Assembly (NCBI GenBank): GCA_903925535.1
Contig: CAIYFY010000069.1
Coordinates: 1 to 33,431, forward strand
Source of the DNA: an uncultured Bacteroidota bacterium
Lineage (GTDB): Bacteria; Bacteroidota; Bacteroidia; Chitinophagales; Saprospiraceae
Reading direction: 5' to 3'
DNA: 33,431 bases
Positions 9,241 to 17,718 of this stretch are shown in pieces (within the stretch, counting starts at the first letter, position 1; every line of letters begins with the position of its first letter). The notes under the pieces were generated by a model. It was not told where the DNA came from, did not search any database, and saw only the letters and a program-made list of their open reading frames with translations. The translations under genes and the position numbers were made by a program.

Positions 9241-10440
9241 ATGAAGCGTATGATTTATCAAAAACTTGTCGAGCATATCACAGCCAAAGAAGCGACTGTA
9301 TTGATAGGTGCCCGGCAGACCGGGAAATCCACCCTGTTGAAGCAACTCAGAGATTATCTGGAGTTGAAAGGCGAATCGGTTCAGTTTTTTAACCTGGAAC
9401 GCAAGGAATTGCTGTCTGATCTAAGTGCGCATCCCGAGAACATATTCAAATATCTCCCATCACATGAAAACAGGCGTCAGTATGTGCTGATTGATGAGGT
9501 ACAATATTTGCCGGATCCGACCAACTTTTTGAAGCTGTTGTACGATGAATACTGTGATCGTATAAAACTCGTGGTAACAGGCAGCAGTGCGTTTTATATT
9601 GATGAAAAATTCAGGGATTCGCTGGCTGGCAGGAAAAAGATTTTTGAACTGCGAACACTCGACTTTGAAGAGTTTCTCCTGTTTTCTAATGCTCAGGATG
9701 AGTTGTCGGAGTTGTACAAGTTACAGAGCGGTGTTATTTCAGTTTCGGTTCTCGAAAATCGCTTGTGGAGTTCTCTGGATACATATCTGACTTATGGAGG
9801 CTATCCCGCTGTGGTACTGGAACCGGATAACGGCGCGAAGCAGGAGCGGCTCGAAGAGTTGCGTGACTCTTTTGTAAAAAGGGATATGCTGGAATCCGGG
9901 ATTAAAGACGAATTTAAATTTTACAGACTGTTTACTCTTCTTGCTGCGCAAACGGGCAGTCTCCTGAATATCTCCGAGTTGTCTGGTACGCTTCATCTTT
10001 CGCAACACCATCTTTCGCACTACCTGTATGTGTTACAGAAGTGTTTTCATATTAATCTGGTGCGTCCATTTTCGCGTAATATCCGCAAGGAACTCACCAG
10101 GATGCCAAAGATTTTCTTTAACGATCCGGGTTTGCGCAACATTTTGGTAAATTACTTCGCTCCGCTGGAGTCTCGTGCCGATAAGGGCCAAATATTGGAA
10201 AACTACGTTTATCTGCGACTTGCCAGGCGTTATCAGGCGGACAAAATCAAATACTGGCGTACTGCAGATGGTCAGGAAGTTGATTTCATAGCGGAAGAAA
10301 GTGCCTTTTCGGGCAGGGCTGTGGAGGTCAAGTTCAGCAAGGCTGGTTTTAAAGCAGGAAAGTATGCCAGATTCCGGGAAACGTATCCGGAATATCCACT
10401 GGAGGTATGGTTCTGGGGCGAGCGTGCGCTGCTGATGTAG
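9241..10440 (+). CDS. AAA-family ATPase with DUF4143 domain
   Basis: The 399-residue protein has a Walker A motif GARQTGKST (residues 23-31) and a Walker B motif VLIDEVQ (82-88), followed by a sensor-like VVTGSSAF. The central-to-C-terminal part matches DUF4143, including a winged-helix-like segment (NISELSGTLHLSQHHLSHYL, about residues 240-260). The end shows a PD-(D/E)XK-like arrangement: EVDFIAE (Asp348) and AVEVKFSK (Glu362, Lys364), as is usual for this family. The biochemical role of the family is not established; these genes are patchily distributed and often stand alone, as here. No partner gene is visible. The stop codon lies 2 nt from the end of the convergent DUF1963 gene, without an intervening terminator. 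Confidence 0.9.
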   Translation: MKRMIYQKLVEHITAKEATVLIGARQTGKSTLLKQLRDYLELKGESVQFFNLERKELLSDLSAHPENIFKYLPSHENRRQYVLIDEVQYLPDPTNFLKLLYDEYCDRIKLVVTGSSAFYIDEKFRDSLAGRKKIFELRTLDFEEFLLFSNAQDELSELYKLQSGVISVSVLENRLWSSLDTYLTYGGYPAVVLEPDNGAKQERLEELRDSFVKRDMLESGIKDEFKFYRLFTLLAAQTGSLLNISELSGTLHLSQHHLSHYLYVLQKCFHINLVRPFSRNIRKELTRMPKIFFNDPGLRNILVNYFAPLESRADKGQILENYVYLRLARRYQADKIKYWRTADGQEVDFIAEESAFSGRAVEVKFSKAGFKAGKYARFRETYPEYPLEVWFWGERALLM

Positions 10441-10442
10441 CC

Positions 10443-11234
10443 TCAAAGACAGTCCCAGTCGTAAAGCACCCTGCTGAAATCGAGCGCGGCGAGATCTTTT
10501 TCGCGGATGAAGAAGTGGCCCACGCCCATATCCCCCCACATCAGATCGGCTACCTCGTCGGAGTCGAGTTGCAGGAGCAGGAGCATGGGGTCTTCGGCAC
10601 GTCGGGGGTCATCCTGTGTGAAGTAGGCATACCCGCCAATGCGGTGTCCGGTAGCGCGCACAGCCCGTTCATATTCAGCCATCACATCCCATTCCTTTTC
10701 GCCGAACTGCCGGAAAAAATCGGTTCCGAAGTGCTGGTAAAAACGGAAGTCGGCCACAGGAGCCACACTCTCTTCCGTGGAGAATACAAGCGGATATGAT
10801 TCGTCGGGATGGTGGGGAAGCAGGTCTTCCTCGTAATCGCGCAGGACAGGTTTTTTATACAGCGCTTTCTCATCGGTGATTACCTCGGGGTGGTAAACAA
10901 CCCTGAAGGTATCCGGATTTTCGCCGTCATCGAAATCCATACCGTACAGATCATCATCGGAGATAAAGAATTGCAGTATTCCTTTGGCGGGAAAGGGATG
11001 CAGCGCCGGAACTTCAGAGAAGTTGATTTGTGCCAGAAAGAACAGCGACTGTCCGTCGGGAGCTGCTGGCCACGTCATATTCAGGGGCATATACGGCAAT
11101 CCTCCGATCTTGCTTTGCCATGGTTTCAGCGGACATTCCTTTCCTGTTTTCGCCCGAATAAAGGGCATGGAGGTTTTGAGCAGTTGTTCGCGGAAGGGCT
11201 CCATGGAAGCCGGCAGAGAAAGCTTGTCGGACAT
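10443..11234 (-). CDS. YwqG/DUF1963 family protein
   Basis: The 263-residue protein fits the DUF1963 (YwqG) family: KIGGLPYMPLNMTWP and LFFLAQINFSEVPALHPFPAKGILQFFIS are its characteristic stretches, and a C-terminal DPMLLLLQLDSD is followed by WGDMGVGHFFI, the usual closing core. It has no signal peptide and is presumably cytosolic. The function of the family is unknown. The gene begins 3 nt after the feoB stop codon, so it is very likely cotranscribed with feoAB. A link with iron is suggested only by this position. Confidence 0.88.
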   Translation of the reverse strand: MSDKLSLPASMEPFREQLLKTSMPFIRAKTGKECPLKPWQSKIGGLPYMPLNMTWPAAPDGQSLFFLAQINFSEVPALHPFPAKGILQFFISDDDLYGMDFDDGENPDTFRVVYHPEVITDEKALYKKPVLRDYEEDLLPHHPDESYPLVFSTEESVAPVADFRFYQHFGTDFFRQFGEKEWDVMAEYERAVRATGHRIGGYAYFTQDDPRRAEDPMLLLLQLDSDEVADLMWGDMGVGHFFIREKDLAALDFSRVLYDWDCL

Positions 11235-11237
11235 GAT

Positions 11238-13394
11238 TTAAGCGAAAATAATTTGTACCAGCCAGGCAGCGAGCCATGCCAGACCGGTCATGGAGATGAA
11301 TTGCCAGAGCGCCCATTTCCAGCTGCCCGTTTCGCGGCGTACTACTGCCAGCGTACTCATGCACTGCATGGCAAGCGCATAAAATACCAGCAGAGAGAGT
11401 GCCGTGGCGAAAGTATAGACTGGCTGGCCGGTATCGCTGAAGGTTTCGCGCTGCATTTTTTCCCGCAGCGTGGCTTTGGCTTCGTTTTCCGAGCGATCAT
11501 TGATATCGGCTTCCGAGGAACCCATATTGTACAGAATAGCAAGTGTACCGGTGAACACCTCTCTGGCTGCAAAAGAAGTGAGCAGTCCGATACCGATTTT
11601 CCAGTCGTAGCCCAGCGGTCTGATGACAGGCTCGAAAGCCTTTCCCATCTGTCCGGCCCAGGATGCCTCCAGCTTTTTCTGGGCGGTGAGGTCTTCAGTT
11701 TCTGCCTCGCCAAGTCCGGCGGCTGCAGCTTCCTCCTGAGCTTTGGTGGCGGCGCGTTCGATGGCATCTCCCGGACCAAAGCGCGAGAGCGCCCACAGAG
11801 CAATGGATACAATCAGGATAATTTTTCCTGCGCCGATAATAAATGCTGAAACCTTTTCCCACACAGTCAGTCCCACATTTTTCCAGTCGGGCATGCGGTA
11901 AACAGGAAGTTCGATAGCCAGAAACGACGGTTCGCGTGTTTTCAGATAGCGTTTCAGCGTCCAGCCAGCGAAGAGCGCTGCGGCGACGCCAAGGGCGTAC
12001 ATAGCGCCAAACACCAGCGTCTGAGCACCGATAATACCACCGATGCGCACCCTTGGTACGGCCATTCCGATAAGTACCAGATAAACAGGGATGCGGGCGC
12101 TGCAGCTTATAAAAGGAGTGACCAGTACCGTTATGAGTCGTTCCTTCCAGTTACCGATGGTTCTGGAGCTCATGATAGCCGGCACTGCACAGGCGGAGCC
12201 GCCAATGAGCGCCACCACACTGCGGCCGTTCATCCCGAATCTGCGCATAATCCGGTCGAAAAGGAAAACTACGCGGGCCATATAACCAACCTCTTCCAGA
12301 ATAGTGATGAGCAGGAAGAGCAGAGTAATCTGTGGAACAAATACAAGGATACCTGCGAGACCTGCCAGAATACCGTCGGTGAGCAGTTCCGTGGTCCAGT
12401 GGTCGGGCAGTGTTTGCTGGAGCCAGGTATTCAGTTCGGCAAATCCGTTGTCAATCCAGTCCATCGGGTAGGCACTCCAGTCGAAGATAGCCTGAAAGAT
12501 AACCAGCATGACGGCGATAAACACAAACGGGCCGCCGATTCTGTGTGTAAGTACAGCGTCAATACGGTCGGTGGGCGTATCGGGGAATTGCTGGGGTTGC
12601 TGGATGGCGTCCTCCACGATAGGTGTAAACAGATCGTAGCGTGCCAGCGTTTCCTCCACCTGTGCGCGCAGCGAGACAAAATTCTTGGTCTGGACGATAG
12701 TTGCCAGCGTAGCGCGGTCGCTCTCGTTCAGGAATGGCAGCCATTCGAAGTGGTGAGCCAGCTGCAGCGCCCTGTACGGATTATTTTCACCGAGGTTCAG
12801 TCTGACGGCTTCGGCTACCTGCTTTTCTGTGGCATCCATGTCAAAGAATGCCTTTCTGGAAATATTTCCAATAGCGGGAATCAGCTTTTCGATCTCGGAC
12901 ACGAGTCGGTTCATATTGTCGCCGGTGCGGCCGCTGACGAATACGACGGGAATTCCCAGTTTCTCTGAAAGTCTGCTCACATTTACCTTGATACCCAACT
13001 CGTCAGCCATATCGGCCATATTCAGAGCGAGCACCAGTGGCAGCTGGAGGTCGAGTAGCTGGGTGAGCAGCAGGAGGTGCTTTTCGAGGTGATTGACGTC
13101 TGCGATGTAAACTACTGCATCGGGGAAAAATTCATTTTTCTGGTCGGAAAGAACCGCAGATACCAGTTTTTCATCGGAAGAAGTGGGGTACAGACTGTAA
13201 GTGCCGGGGAAGTCCACCAGCGTTACTTCACCGCCGCCCGGGAGGCGCAGATTCCCCTCCTTGATATCTACCGTCACGCCGGGGAAGTTTCCCGTTTTCT
13301 GGCGCAGGCCGGTGAGGTGATTGAATACGGTAGATTTTCCGCTGTTTGGATTTCCTATGACGCCAATACGCGGGAGTCGCTGACTTCCGCTCAT
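11238..13394 (-). CDS. feoB: Ferrous iron transporter FeoB
   Basis: The 718-residue product has a cytosolic N-terminal GTPase domain and a membrane domain for Fe(II) import. The G motifs are G1 GNPNSGKST (residues 14-22), G2 around GNFPGVTVD, G3 DFPGT (61-65), G4 NMAD (125-128) and G5 SGRTG near 154. The membrane part contains GGSACAVPAIMSSRTI and FISCSARIPVYLVL, Gate-type repeats with conserved cysteines, and ends in several hydrophobic helices. I use the ATG at 13394, which overlaps the feoA stop in ATGA. A longer frame back to 13541 would run through feoA and adds no FeoB-like sequence. Confidence 0.97.
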   Translation of the reverse strand: MSGSQRLPRIGVIGNPNSGKSTVFNHLTGLRQKTGNFPGVTVDIKEGNLRLPGGGEVTLVDFPGTYSLYPTSSDEKLVSAVLSDQKNEFFPDAVVYIADVNHLEKHLLLLTQLLDLQLPLVLALNMADMADELGIKVNVSRLSEKLGIPVVFVSGRTGDNMNRLVSEIEKLIPAIGNISRKAFFDMDATEKQVAEAVRLNLGENNPYRALQLAHHFEWLPFLNESDRATLATIVQTKNFVSLRAQVEETLARYDLFTPIVEDAIQQPQQFPDTPTDRIDAVLTHRIGGPFVFIAVMLVIFQAIFDWSAYPMDWIDNGFAELNTWLQQTLPDHWTTELLTDGILAGLAGILVFVPQITLLFLLITILEEVGYMARVVFLFDRIMRRFGMNGRSVVALIGGSACAVPAIMSSRTIGNWKERLITVLVTPFISCSARIPVYLVLIGMAVPRVRIGGIIGAQTLVFGAMYALGVAAALFAGWTLKRYLKTREPSFLAIELPVYRMPDWKNVGLTVWEKVSAFIIGAGKIILIVSIALWALSRFGPGDAIERAATKAQEEAAAAGLGEAETEDLTAQKKLEASWAGQMGKAFEPVIRPLGYDWKIGIGLLTSFAAREVFTGTLAILYNMGSSEADINDRSENEAKATLREKMQRETFSDTGQPVYTFATALSLLVFYALAMQCMSTLAVVRRETGSWKWALWQFISMTGLAWLAAWLVQIIFA

Positions 13395-13624
13395 ATTTCG
13401 AGGAGAATGCTGGCGGCCTCTTCCCTTCTGAGAGCCATGCGAACACCGTCCACCTTGACATAGAATGCGTTCCCGAAGGGCGACTGGCGCACCATTTCTA
13501 CCCTTGCTCCGGGCAAAAAGCCCATGGAGGTGAGTTTGCATGCCAGCGCGGCATCAGAGAATGACAGTGCGCGGGCGGTCTCGTGTATTTTCAGATCCGG
13601 TATGGAACGGTAGCGTCTTTGCAT
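13391..13624 (-). CDS. feoA: Ferrous iron transport protein A (FeoA)
   Basis: This 77-residue SH3-like protein shows the FeoA pattern: KLTSMGFLPGARVEMVRQSPFG in the middle and VDGVRMALRREEAASILLEI at the end. FeoA is a small cytosolic partner of FeoB that is needed for efficient Fe(II) uptake. The gene overlaps feoB by 4 nt (ATGA), implying translational coupling. It is the first gene of the feo operon and has a TACCTTTG promoter element and a palindrome just upstream. Confidence 0.95.
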   Translation of the reverse strand: MQRRYRSIPDLKIHETARALSFSDAALACKLTSMGFLPGARVEMVRQSPFGNAFYVKVDGVRMALRREEAASILLEI

Positions 13625-13646
13625 GGCGCCTGAATCTTGTTAATTT

Positions 13647-13676
13647 AATTTAGACAAATTCAAGACTGCAAAGGTA
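13647..13676 (-). promoter_or_regulatory. feoA promoter -7 element and overlapping palindrome
   Basis: On the minus strand TACCTTTG (13676 to 13669) matches the Bacteroidota -7 consensus TAnnTTTG. No convincing -33 TTG was found. AATTT AGAC AAATT (13647-13660) is a 5-4-5 palindrome covering the predicted start of transcription, about 23 nt before the feoA ATG. An iron-sensing repressor site (Fur- or DtxR-like) would suit this place, but the bases do not match a consensus I can name with confidence. Confidence 0.5.
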
Positions 13677-13718
13677 GTGCATGCTTTTCATTTCCGTGTA
13701 TATTCTTTGTCGGGAATT

Positions 13719-13739
13719 AATCACCGTGTTATGGTGATT
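13719..13739. terminator. Inverted repeat between the DAO gene and feoA; possible weak terminator
   Basis: AATCACC (13719-13725) and GGTGATT (13733-13739) form a perfect 7-bp stem with a 7-nt loop, 28 nt beyond the stop of the flavoprotein gene on the minus strand. The following T-run is poor (TAATTC is all that follows on that strand). It may be a weak terminator, or an operator about 60-75 nt upstream of the feoA start site. Confidence 0.4.
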
Positions 13740-13767
13740 TTAATCATCTTTCAGGGTGGCTATCCTG

Positions 13768-14904
13768 TCATTGAATTAGCTCTGCGCCCTCCTGACCCAC
13801 CAGCGTACCAATGGCTACGCCCATACCGCTCAGTCTGACAGACACCACCACATTGGGGGAAGCGCGCTGAATGATGGGTTTTTTCACCGGACCGAGGCCT
13901 AGTATTCCCGTCCACCAGTGATCAATTTCGACCGCTTGTCCGGGACAAATTACTTCATGGAGCAATTTGGCGAGTGCGCTTCTGATGAGGGGGTTACTTC
14001 CGAATTCGAGGGTTTTTTCTGTTTCAAAGTCCAGGTTGCGACCGCCTCCGAGCAGAATCCTGCCGTCAATATTCCTGAAATAGTAGTAGCCCTTGTCGTA
14101 GTGAAAGCAGCCTTCCACCTTTAGTCCGGGTACCGGTTTGGTGATGAGCACCTGATTGCGTGCCGGATAGAGGTCCAGATCGGGGAACAGTTTGCGTGCG
14201 AATCCGTTAACGGCAACCAGCACGCGTCCGGCCCTGATTGTCCAGTCATTTTCGGTTTCCATTAAAACACCGTTACTGCCATCTTCCAGCGATCTGATAC
14301 CGATGCCATTGAATATCTCCACACCGGCGGCCCGCGCTTTTCCGAGCAGGGCTGTCATCATTTTGCCGGTATTCACCTGTCCTTCGGGCTGATTGATGAT
14401 GAGGTGCCTGACATCCCGGAATCCGAATGAGGCTATACGTTCATCGGCCATTTTATATACTTCCCGGTGTCCTGTGATACGCCCGATTTTCTCGTTGAAC
14501 TCAGGCATGCGTTCTGCACATTCTGTGAAGATATCGGTATCATTTTCAGTGAACATCTCGTAGCCACCCCACTGTCTGAACTCCATATTTTCATCTCCGA
14601 TCAGTGCACGCAGTCGCTGCAGACCGTTCCAGCGTTTTTCGACCGTGGCGAGTACGGTATCTTCGGGTGTGTGAGACAGGTCATCAATCAGTTCAGTCAT
14701 GGAGCCGAAGCAGGCGAAGCCTGCATTTCGTGTGCTGGCGCCTGCCGGCATCGGTCCTCTTTCAAATACGACCACGCGCAGTTTCGGATTTTTTTCCTTG
14801 AGGTGAATAGCGGCGGCCAGGCCTACGATGCCACTGCCTATTACGGCTACGTCAATAGGCTCAAAAAAGGATTGTTTTTCCCAGTAACTGAGTTCGTATT
14901 TCAT
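13768..14904 (-). CDS. DAO-family FAD-dependent oxidoreductase
   Basis: The 378-residue protein has the dinucleotide-binding signature VAVIGSGIVGLAAAIHL (GxGxxG at Gly23, 25, 28) ending in an acidic residue at VVFERGPMPAGASTRNAG. The sequence continues in the DAO/glycine-oxidase pattern and closes with VVVSVRLSGMGVAIGTLVGQ, the usual second FAD-contact region. The enzyme should oxidise a small amine or hydroxy-acid substrate; which one cannot be inferred. It has no signal peptide. It is the last gene of a tight series and overlaps the W-repeat gene by 4 nt (ATGA), so the two are translationally coupled. Confidence 0.88.
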   Translation of the reverse strand: MKYELSYWEKQSFFEPIDVAVIGSGIVGLAAAIHLKEKNPKLRVVVFERGPMPAGASTRNAGFACFGSMTELIDDLSHTPEDTVLATVEKRWNGLQRLRALIGDENMEFRQWGGYEMFTENDTDIFTECAERMPEFNEKIGRITGHREVYKMADERIASFGFRDVRHLIINQPEGQVNTGKMMTALLGKARAAGVEIFNGIGIRSLEDGSNGVLMETENDWTIRAGRVLVAVNGFARKLFPDLDLYPARNQVLITKPVPGLKVEGCFHYDKGYYYFRNIDGRILLGGGRNLDFETEKTLEFGSNPLIRSALAKLLHEVICPGQAVEIDHWWTGILGLGPVKKPIIQRASPNVVVSVRLSGMGVAIGTLVGQEGAELIQ

Positions 14905-15488
14905 AATTTGGGCGTGCTGTGATAAATAGCGAGGAAGATGAGTGCCATTTTCATGGGCTCGTTCACCTCTTCCGACAGGTTGTCTTCCACTGCCCAGTCG
15001 CGGGGGTCATTTTCCCTAAGCGTATAGATATAGAACCTGCCGCGATTGGGGTCGTCGGTTACCCATTCGTCGAGGCGGTTTTTCCAGCGGCTTCCCAGCA
15101 CAAGAGAAAACGAGTTATTGGTTACCCTCCATTCCGAGAAGTCGTTGGACCAGGATGTGCGCATGGTTACCACGTCTCCTGTGTAGGTGCGCAGTTCCCA
15201 CTGTGTAGGGTCGTTTTTCCACTTTTGTTTAATGGTTCCGCGTTCTCCGTTGAGTTCGTAGGTCCATTCCGAAAAATCGTCGTGCACATTGAGCCATCGG
15301 AGCCTGAGTTCTCCGTAGAGCACTTCTTCGGGCGGTTCGGCGCTGTCGGGTTCATCCAGACCTTCCGATGCATAGATATCCCATTCCACAAAGGAGTCGT
15401 TCCAGCGGGTGCTGACGGTGGAGATTGTCTGGGCGTGGAGCTGCGACAAAAAAAGGCAGCTCCACACCAGAAAGAGCGGGCGCATCAT
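14901..15488 (-). CDS. Exported protein built of W-x-N-D-x-x-E-W repeats, unknown function
   Basis: I do not recognise this 195-residue protein. It starts with a signal peptide (MMRPLFLVWSCLFLSQLHAQ). The mature part consists of about six degenerate units centred on RWNDSFVEW (28-36), RWLNVHDDFSEW (64-75), KWKNDPTQW (89-97), SWSNDFSEW (112-120), RWKNRLDEW (134-142) and RENDPRDW (158-165). The later units are spaced 22-25 residues apart, which suggests repeated beta-hairpins. It is very rich in Trp, Asp, Glu and Asn. The C-terminus (EPMKMALIFLAIYHS) is a short hydrophobic segment. The gene lies 11 nt after the DUF3127 gene and overlaps the flavoprotein gene by 4 nt, so it belongs to their operon. 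Periplasmic or surface location is inferred from the signal peptide. Confidence 0.8.
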   Translation of the reverse strand: MMRPLFLVWSCLFLSQLHAQTISTVSTRWNDSFVEWDIYASEGLDEPDSAEPPEEVLYGELRLRWLNVHDDFSEWTYELNGERGTIKQKWKNDPTQWELRTYTGDVVTMRTSWSNDFSEWRVTNNSFSLVLGSRWKNRLDEWVTDDPNRGRFYIYTLRENDPRDWAVEDNLSEEVNEPMKMALIFLAIYHSTPKL

Positions 15489-15499
15489 GGCAACCAGCG

Positions 15500-15877
15500 T
15501 TAAAATGGCAGGTCATCCATGCCTGTTGGCGGCGTATCGGTATAATTCGGGAACGGATCCGCAGGGAATCCTGAATCTCCGGCCGCGCCAGAGCCTGAAT
15601 TGCTGTCGCCCGAAGCTTTGTCAATGCGCCATGCGTTCAGGTTGGTCAGATATTTGCCATTCCACTCCCGGCCGCGGAGGTCGAAGGCGACTTTTACCAT
15701 ATCTCCTTCCCTGAAATTATCGAGCAGTGCACAGCGATCCTGCACGGCCTGAAACTTGATGAGTTGCGGATAGTTGCCGTCCTGCACTTCGAGTACGAAT
15801 TCACGTGCGGTGAAACTGGACGATTTTTGTTCGGTCGGAAAAATGCGGTGCAGTTTGCCTGCTACTTCAAATGCCAT
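15500..15877 (-). CDS. DUF3127 protein with SSB-like acidic C-terminal tip
   Basis: The 125-residue protein matches DUF3127 in residues about 1-85 (MAFEVAGKLHRIFPTEQKSS; FVLEVQDGNYPQLIKFQAVQDRC; YLTNLNAWRI), an OB-fold-like domain common in Bacteroidota. A glycine/serine/proline-rich linker follows, and the protein ends in MDDLPF. This architecture (OB fold, flexible linker, acidic tip ending Pro-Phe) is the one used by single-stranded-DNA-binding protein SSB to recruit partner enzymes. A role in binding single-stranded nucleic acid is therefore likely but inferred. The gene starts 20 nt after the solute-binding-protein gene and ends 11 nt before the W-repeat gene. Confidence 0.85.
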   Translation of the reverse strand: MAFEVAGKLHRIFPTEQKSSSFTAREFVLEVQDGNYPQLIKFQAVQDRCALLDNFREGDMVKVAFDLRGREWNGKYLTNLNAWRIDKASGDSNSGSGAAGDSGFPADPFPNYTDTPPTGMDDLPF

Positions 15878-15897
15878 GTTGTTTATGTGTTGTGGTG

Positions 15898-17673
15898 TTA
15901 TTTCAGTCGGAACATTTGTTCGTAATAACCGGGCCGGTTGGCGGTGATTACCTTTTCAAATCTTTTGGAAGTAATAATCGGCTGATAGGGTGCGAACAGA
16001 AAAACCTCCGGGAGTATTTCATGCAGCAAATGCTGTGCTTCCATATAGAGCTGATCTCTTTTGGTTTCATCAGGTTCGGCGCCTATGCGGTCAATCACTT
16101 CATCGAGGCGCGCATCGGCAACCCGGGAACGGTTGTCGCCTGCGGGTGCGAGGTTTGAAGAGTGATATCTCTGTCGCATTTCAGTGAGTCCCGGAAACAG
16201 GGTAGCTCCGAGAAAAGTGGTTTCAAAGTCGCCATTTTTGGTTTTCGGATTGATTTCGGTGATATCGGTTGGCACCGTTTTGATTTCGATACCGGCAAGC
16301 CGTGCCGTTTGGGTCACACTTTCTGCATATTGCTGACTGGTACGCACCGACGGAACAAGCACTTCAATGACCAGGCGTGTCGGCTTTCCGTCGAGTACCT
16401 TGTCGAGAATACCATCTCCGTCTGTATCCGACCAGCCTGCGGCCGCGAGCAGCTCGCGGGCCTTTTCTATGTTGTAGTCGTAGGGGGTGATATCTTTTGC
16501 ATAATACCGCTTGGCAGGCAGAATATTGCTCACCGTTCTGACCGCCAGTCCGGAGCGTATATTATTGATGAAATGGTCGTAGTCAACCACATGCGCCAGT
16601 GCCTTGCGCACCTGAACATCTTTCAGAACGGGTTTGTTCAGATTGAACAGCCAGCGATTATACTGAAGCGCAGGGAGCAGATCGAAGTCGTATCGGGTGT
16701 TCAGCGAGTCCTTTTGTTTCATTTCGAGAAACCTGGCGGGGCTCAGCGAGCCTGCCACGATATCGAGCTGACCGCTTTTGAGCATATTTTCCACCACGGT
16801 TTCATCTTTTACTACCTTATAAACCAGTCTTTTGGGGTAAGCGGCCAGGATGGGGCGCTCTTTTGAAACAGCGTCGCCCCACCAGTTTTCTTTCTTGACC
16901 AGAATCGCCCCCTGATCATTCATGGAGGCTACTTTATAGGGGCCGCTACCGGATATACTTCCCGGATCGTTCAGGAATTTCGGCTGCTGAAACTCATCGG
17001 CAAAAGTTTTCATGGAGGGGTCGGCGGCGATGACACCGGTTTTGGCTGTATCGAGCAAATCGGAGAGCGGCACAGCCAGCATCCTGCCTGCCGGATCGTA
17101 GTGATAAGCGGGAAGAACGGGAAACAGGGCCATGGATTCCTGTGCCAGCATGTAATATTTCCTGAAGTAAACAGTAAATTTCTTCGGATTGGCCGGGTCG
17201 AGGTCAATGCCGCTCAGCTCCTTGAAGTAAGATCCGAAGGCTTTGGTAGGCAGCAGCGGGTGGTAGGCAATTTTGATGGAAAAATCTACGTCCTTGCCGG
17301 TTACAGGAGTTCCATTATCCCAGCGGGCACCGTCGAGCAACTCGTAATCATAGGCGAGTTCTCCCTTGTGCGGACCGTCCTGCACCAGGCGGGAAGAAGG
17401 GAGTGATTTGACAATAAGCGGGGTGAGTTCCAGTGTAGCCGGGTCGAGGTCGCCCAGCGATTGAAAGATACGGGCACACACATATATATCAGCCCCGATA
17501 GTGGAGAGAAATGGATTGAGACGTGCGGGAGCGGCGTCCATCCGGATACTAATTTCTTCCGGTTCAGCACTTTCACCTGCAGATTGCACACAAAAGCGTA
17601 CAAGCAGGATGATAGCGGCCGCGGCAATGGCGAGCAGAATTTTTCCGGGGGTGGTGCGCAGTCGGTTAGTCAT
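15898..17673 (-). CDS. Family-5 extracellular solute-binding protein (peptide/nickel ABC type)
   Basis: The 591-residue protein matches SBP_bac_5: ISIRMDAAPARLNPFLST at the front, LAYDYELLDGARWDNGTPVTGKDVDFSI, and LFNLNKPVLKDVQVRKALAHVVDYDHFINNI in the centre are family landmarks. A single hydrophobic N-terminal segment (residues about 8-25) has Cys nearby (VRFC), but not a good lipobox, so it may be membrane-anchored by the helix. The ATG at 17673 is preferred to a GTG at 17700. No ABC permease or ATPase genes are adjacent, so it would depend on a transporter encoded elsewhere. It leads a four-gene minus-strand operon with DUF3127, W-repeat and DAO genes. Confidence 0.88.
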   Translation of the reverse strand: MTNRLRTTPGKILLAIAAAAIILLVRFCVQSAGESAEPEEISIRMDAAPARLNPFLSTIGADIYVCARIFQSLGDLDPATLELTPLIVKSLPSSRLVQDGPHKGELAYDYELLDGARWDNGTPVTGKDVDFSIKIAYHPLLPTKAFGSYFKELSGIDLDPANPKKFTVYFRKYYMLAQESMALFPVLPAYHYDPAGRMLAVPLSDLLDTAKTGVIAADPSMKTFADEFQQPKFLNDPGSISGSGPYKVASMNDQGAILVKKENWWGDAVSKERPILAAYPKRLVYKVVKDETVVENMLKSGQLDIVAGSLSPARFLEMKQKDSLNTRYDFDLLPALQYNRWLFNLNKPVLKDVQVRKALAHVVDYDHFINNIRSGLAVRTVSNILPAKRYYAKDITPYDYNIEKARELLAAAGWSDTDGDGILDKVLDGKPTRLVIEVLVPSVRTSQQYAESVTQTARLAGIEIKTVPTDITEINPKTKNGDFETTFLGATLFPGLTEMRQRYHSSNLAPAGDNRSRVADARLDEVIDRIGAEPDETKRDQLYMEAQHLLHEILPEVFLFAPYQPIITSKRFEKVITANRPGYYEQMFRLK

Positions 17674-17718
17674 AATGGATGGAACAGAAGGTTTTAACAC
17701 ACAAGGTCAGATAAAACG

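Noticed and set aside
9190..10440. DUF4143 gene as the cargo of a small transposable element flanked by the 12-bp arms
   Set aside because: Both arms lie together upstream of the gene and no matching sequence occurs after its stop codon.
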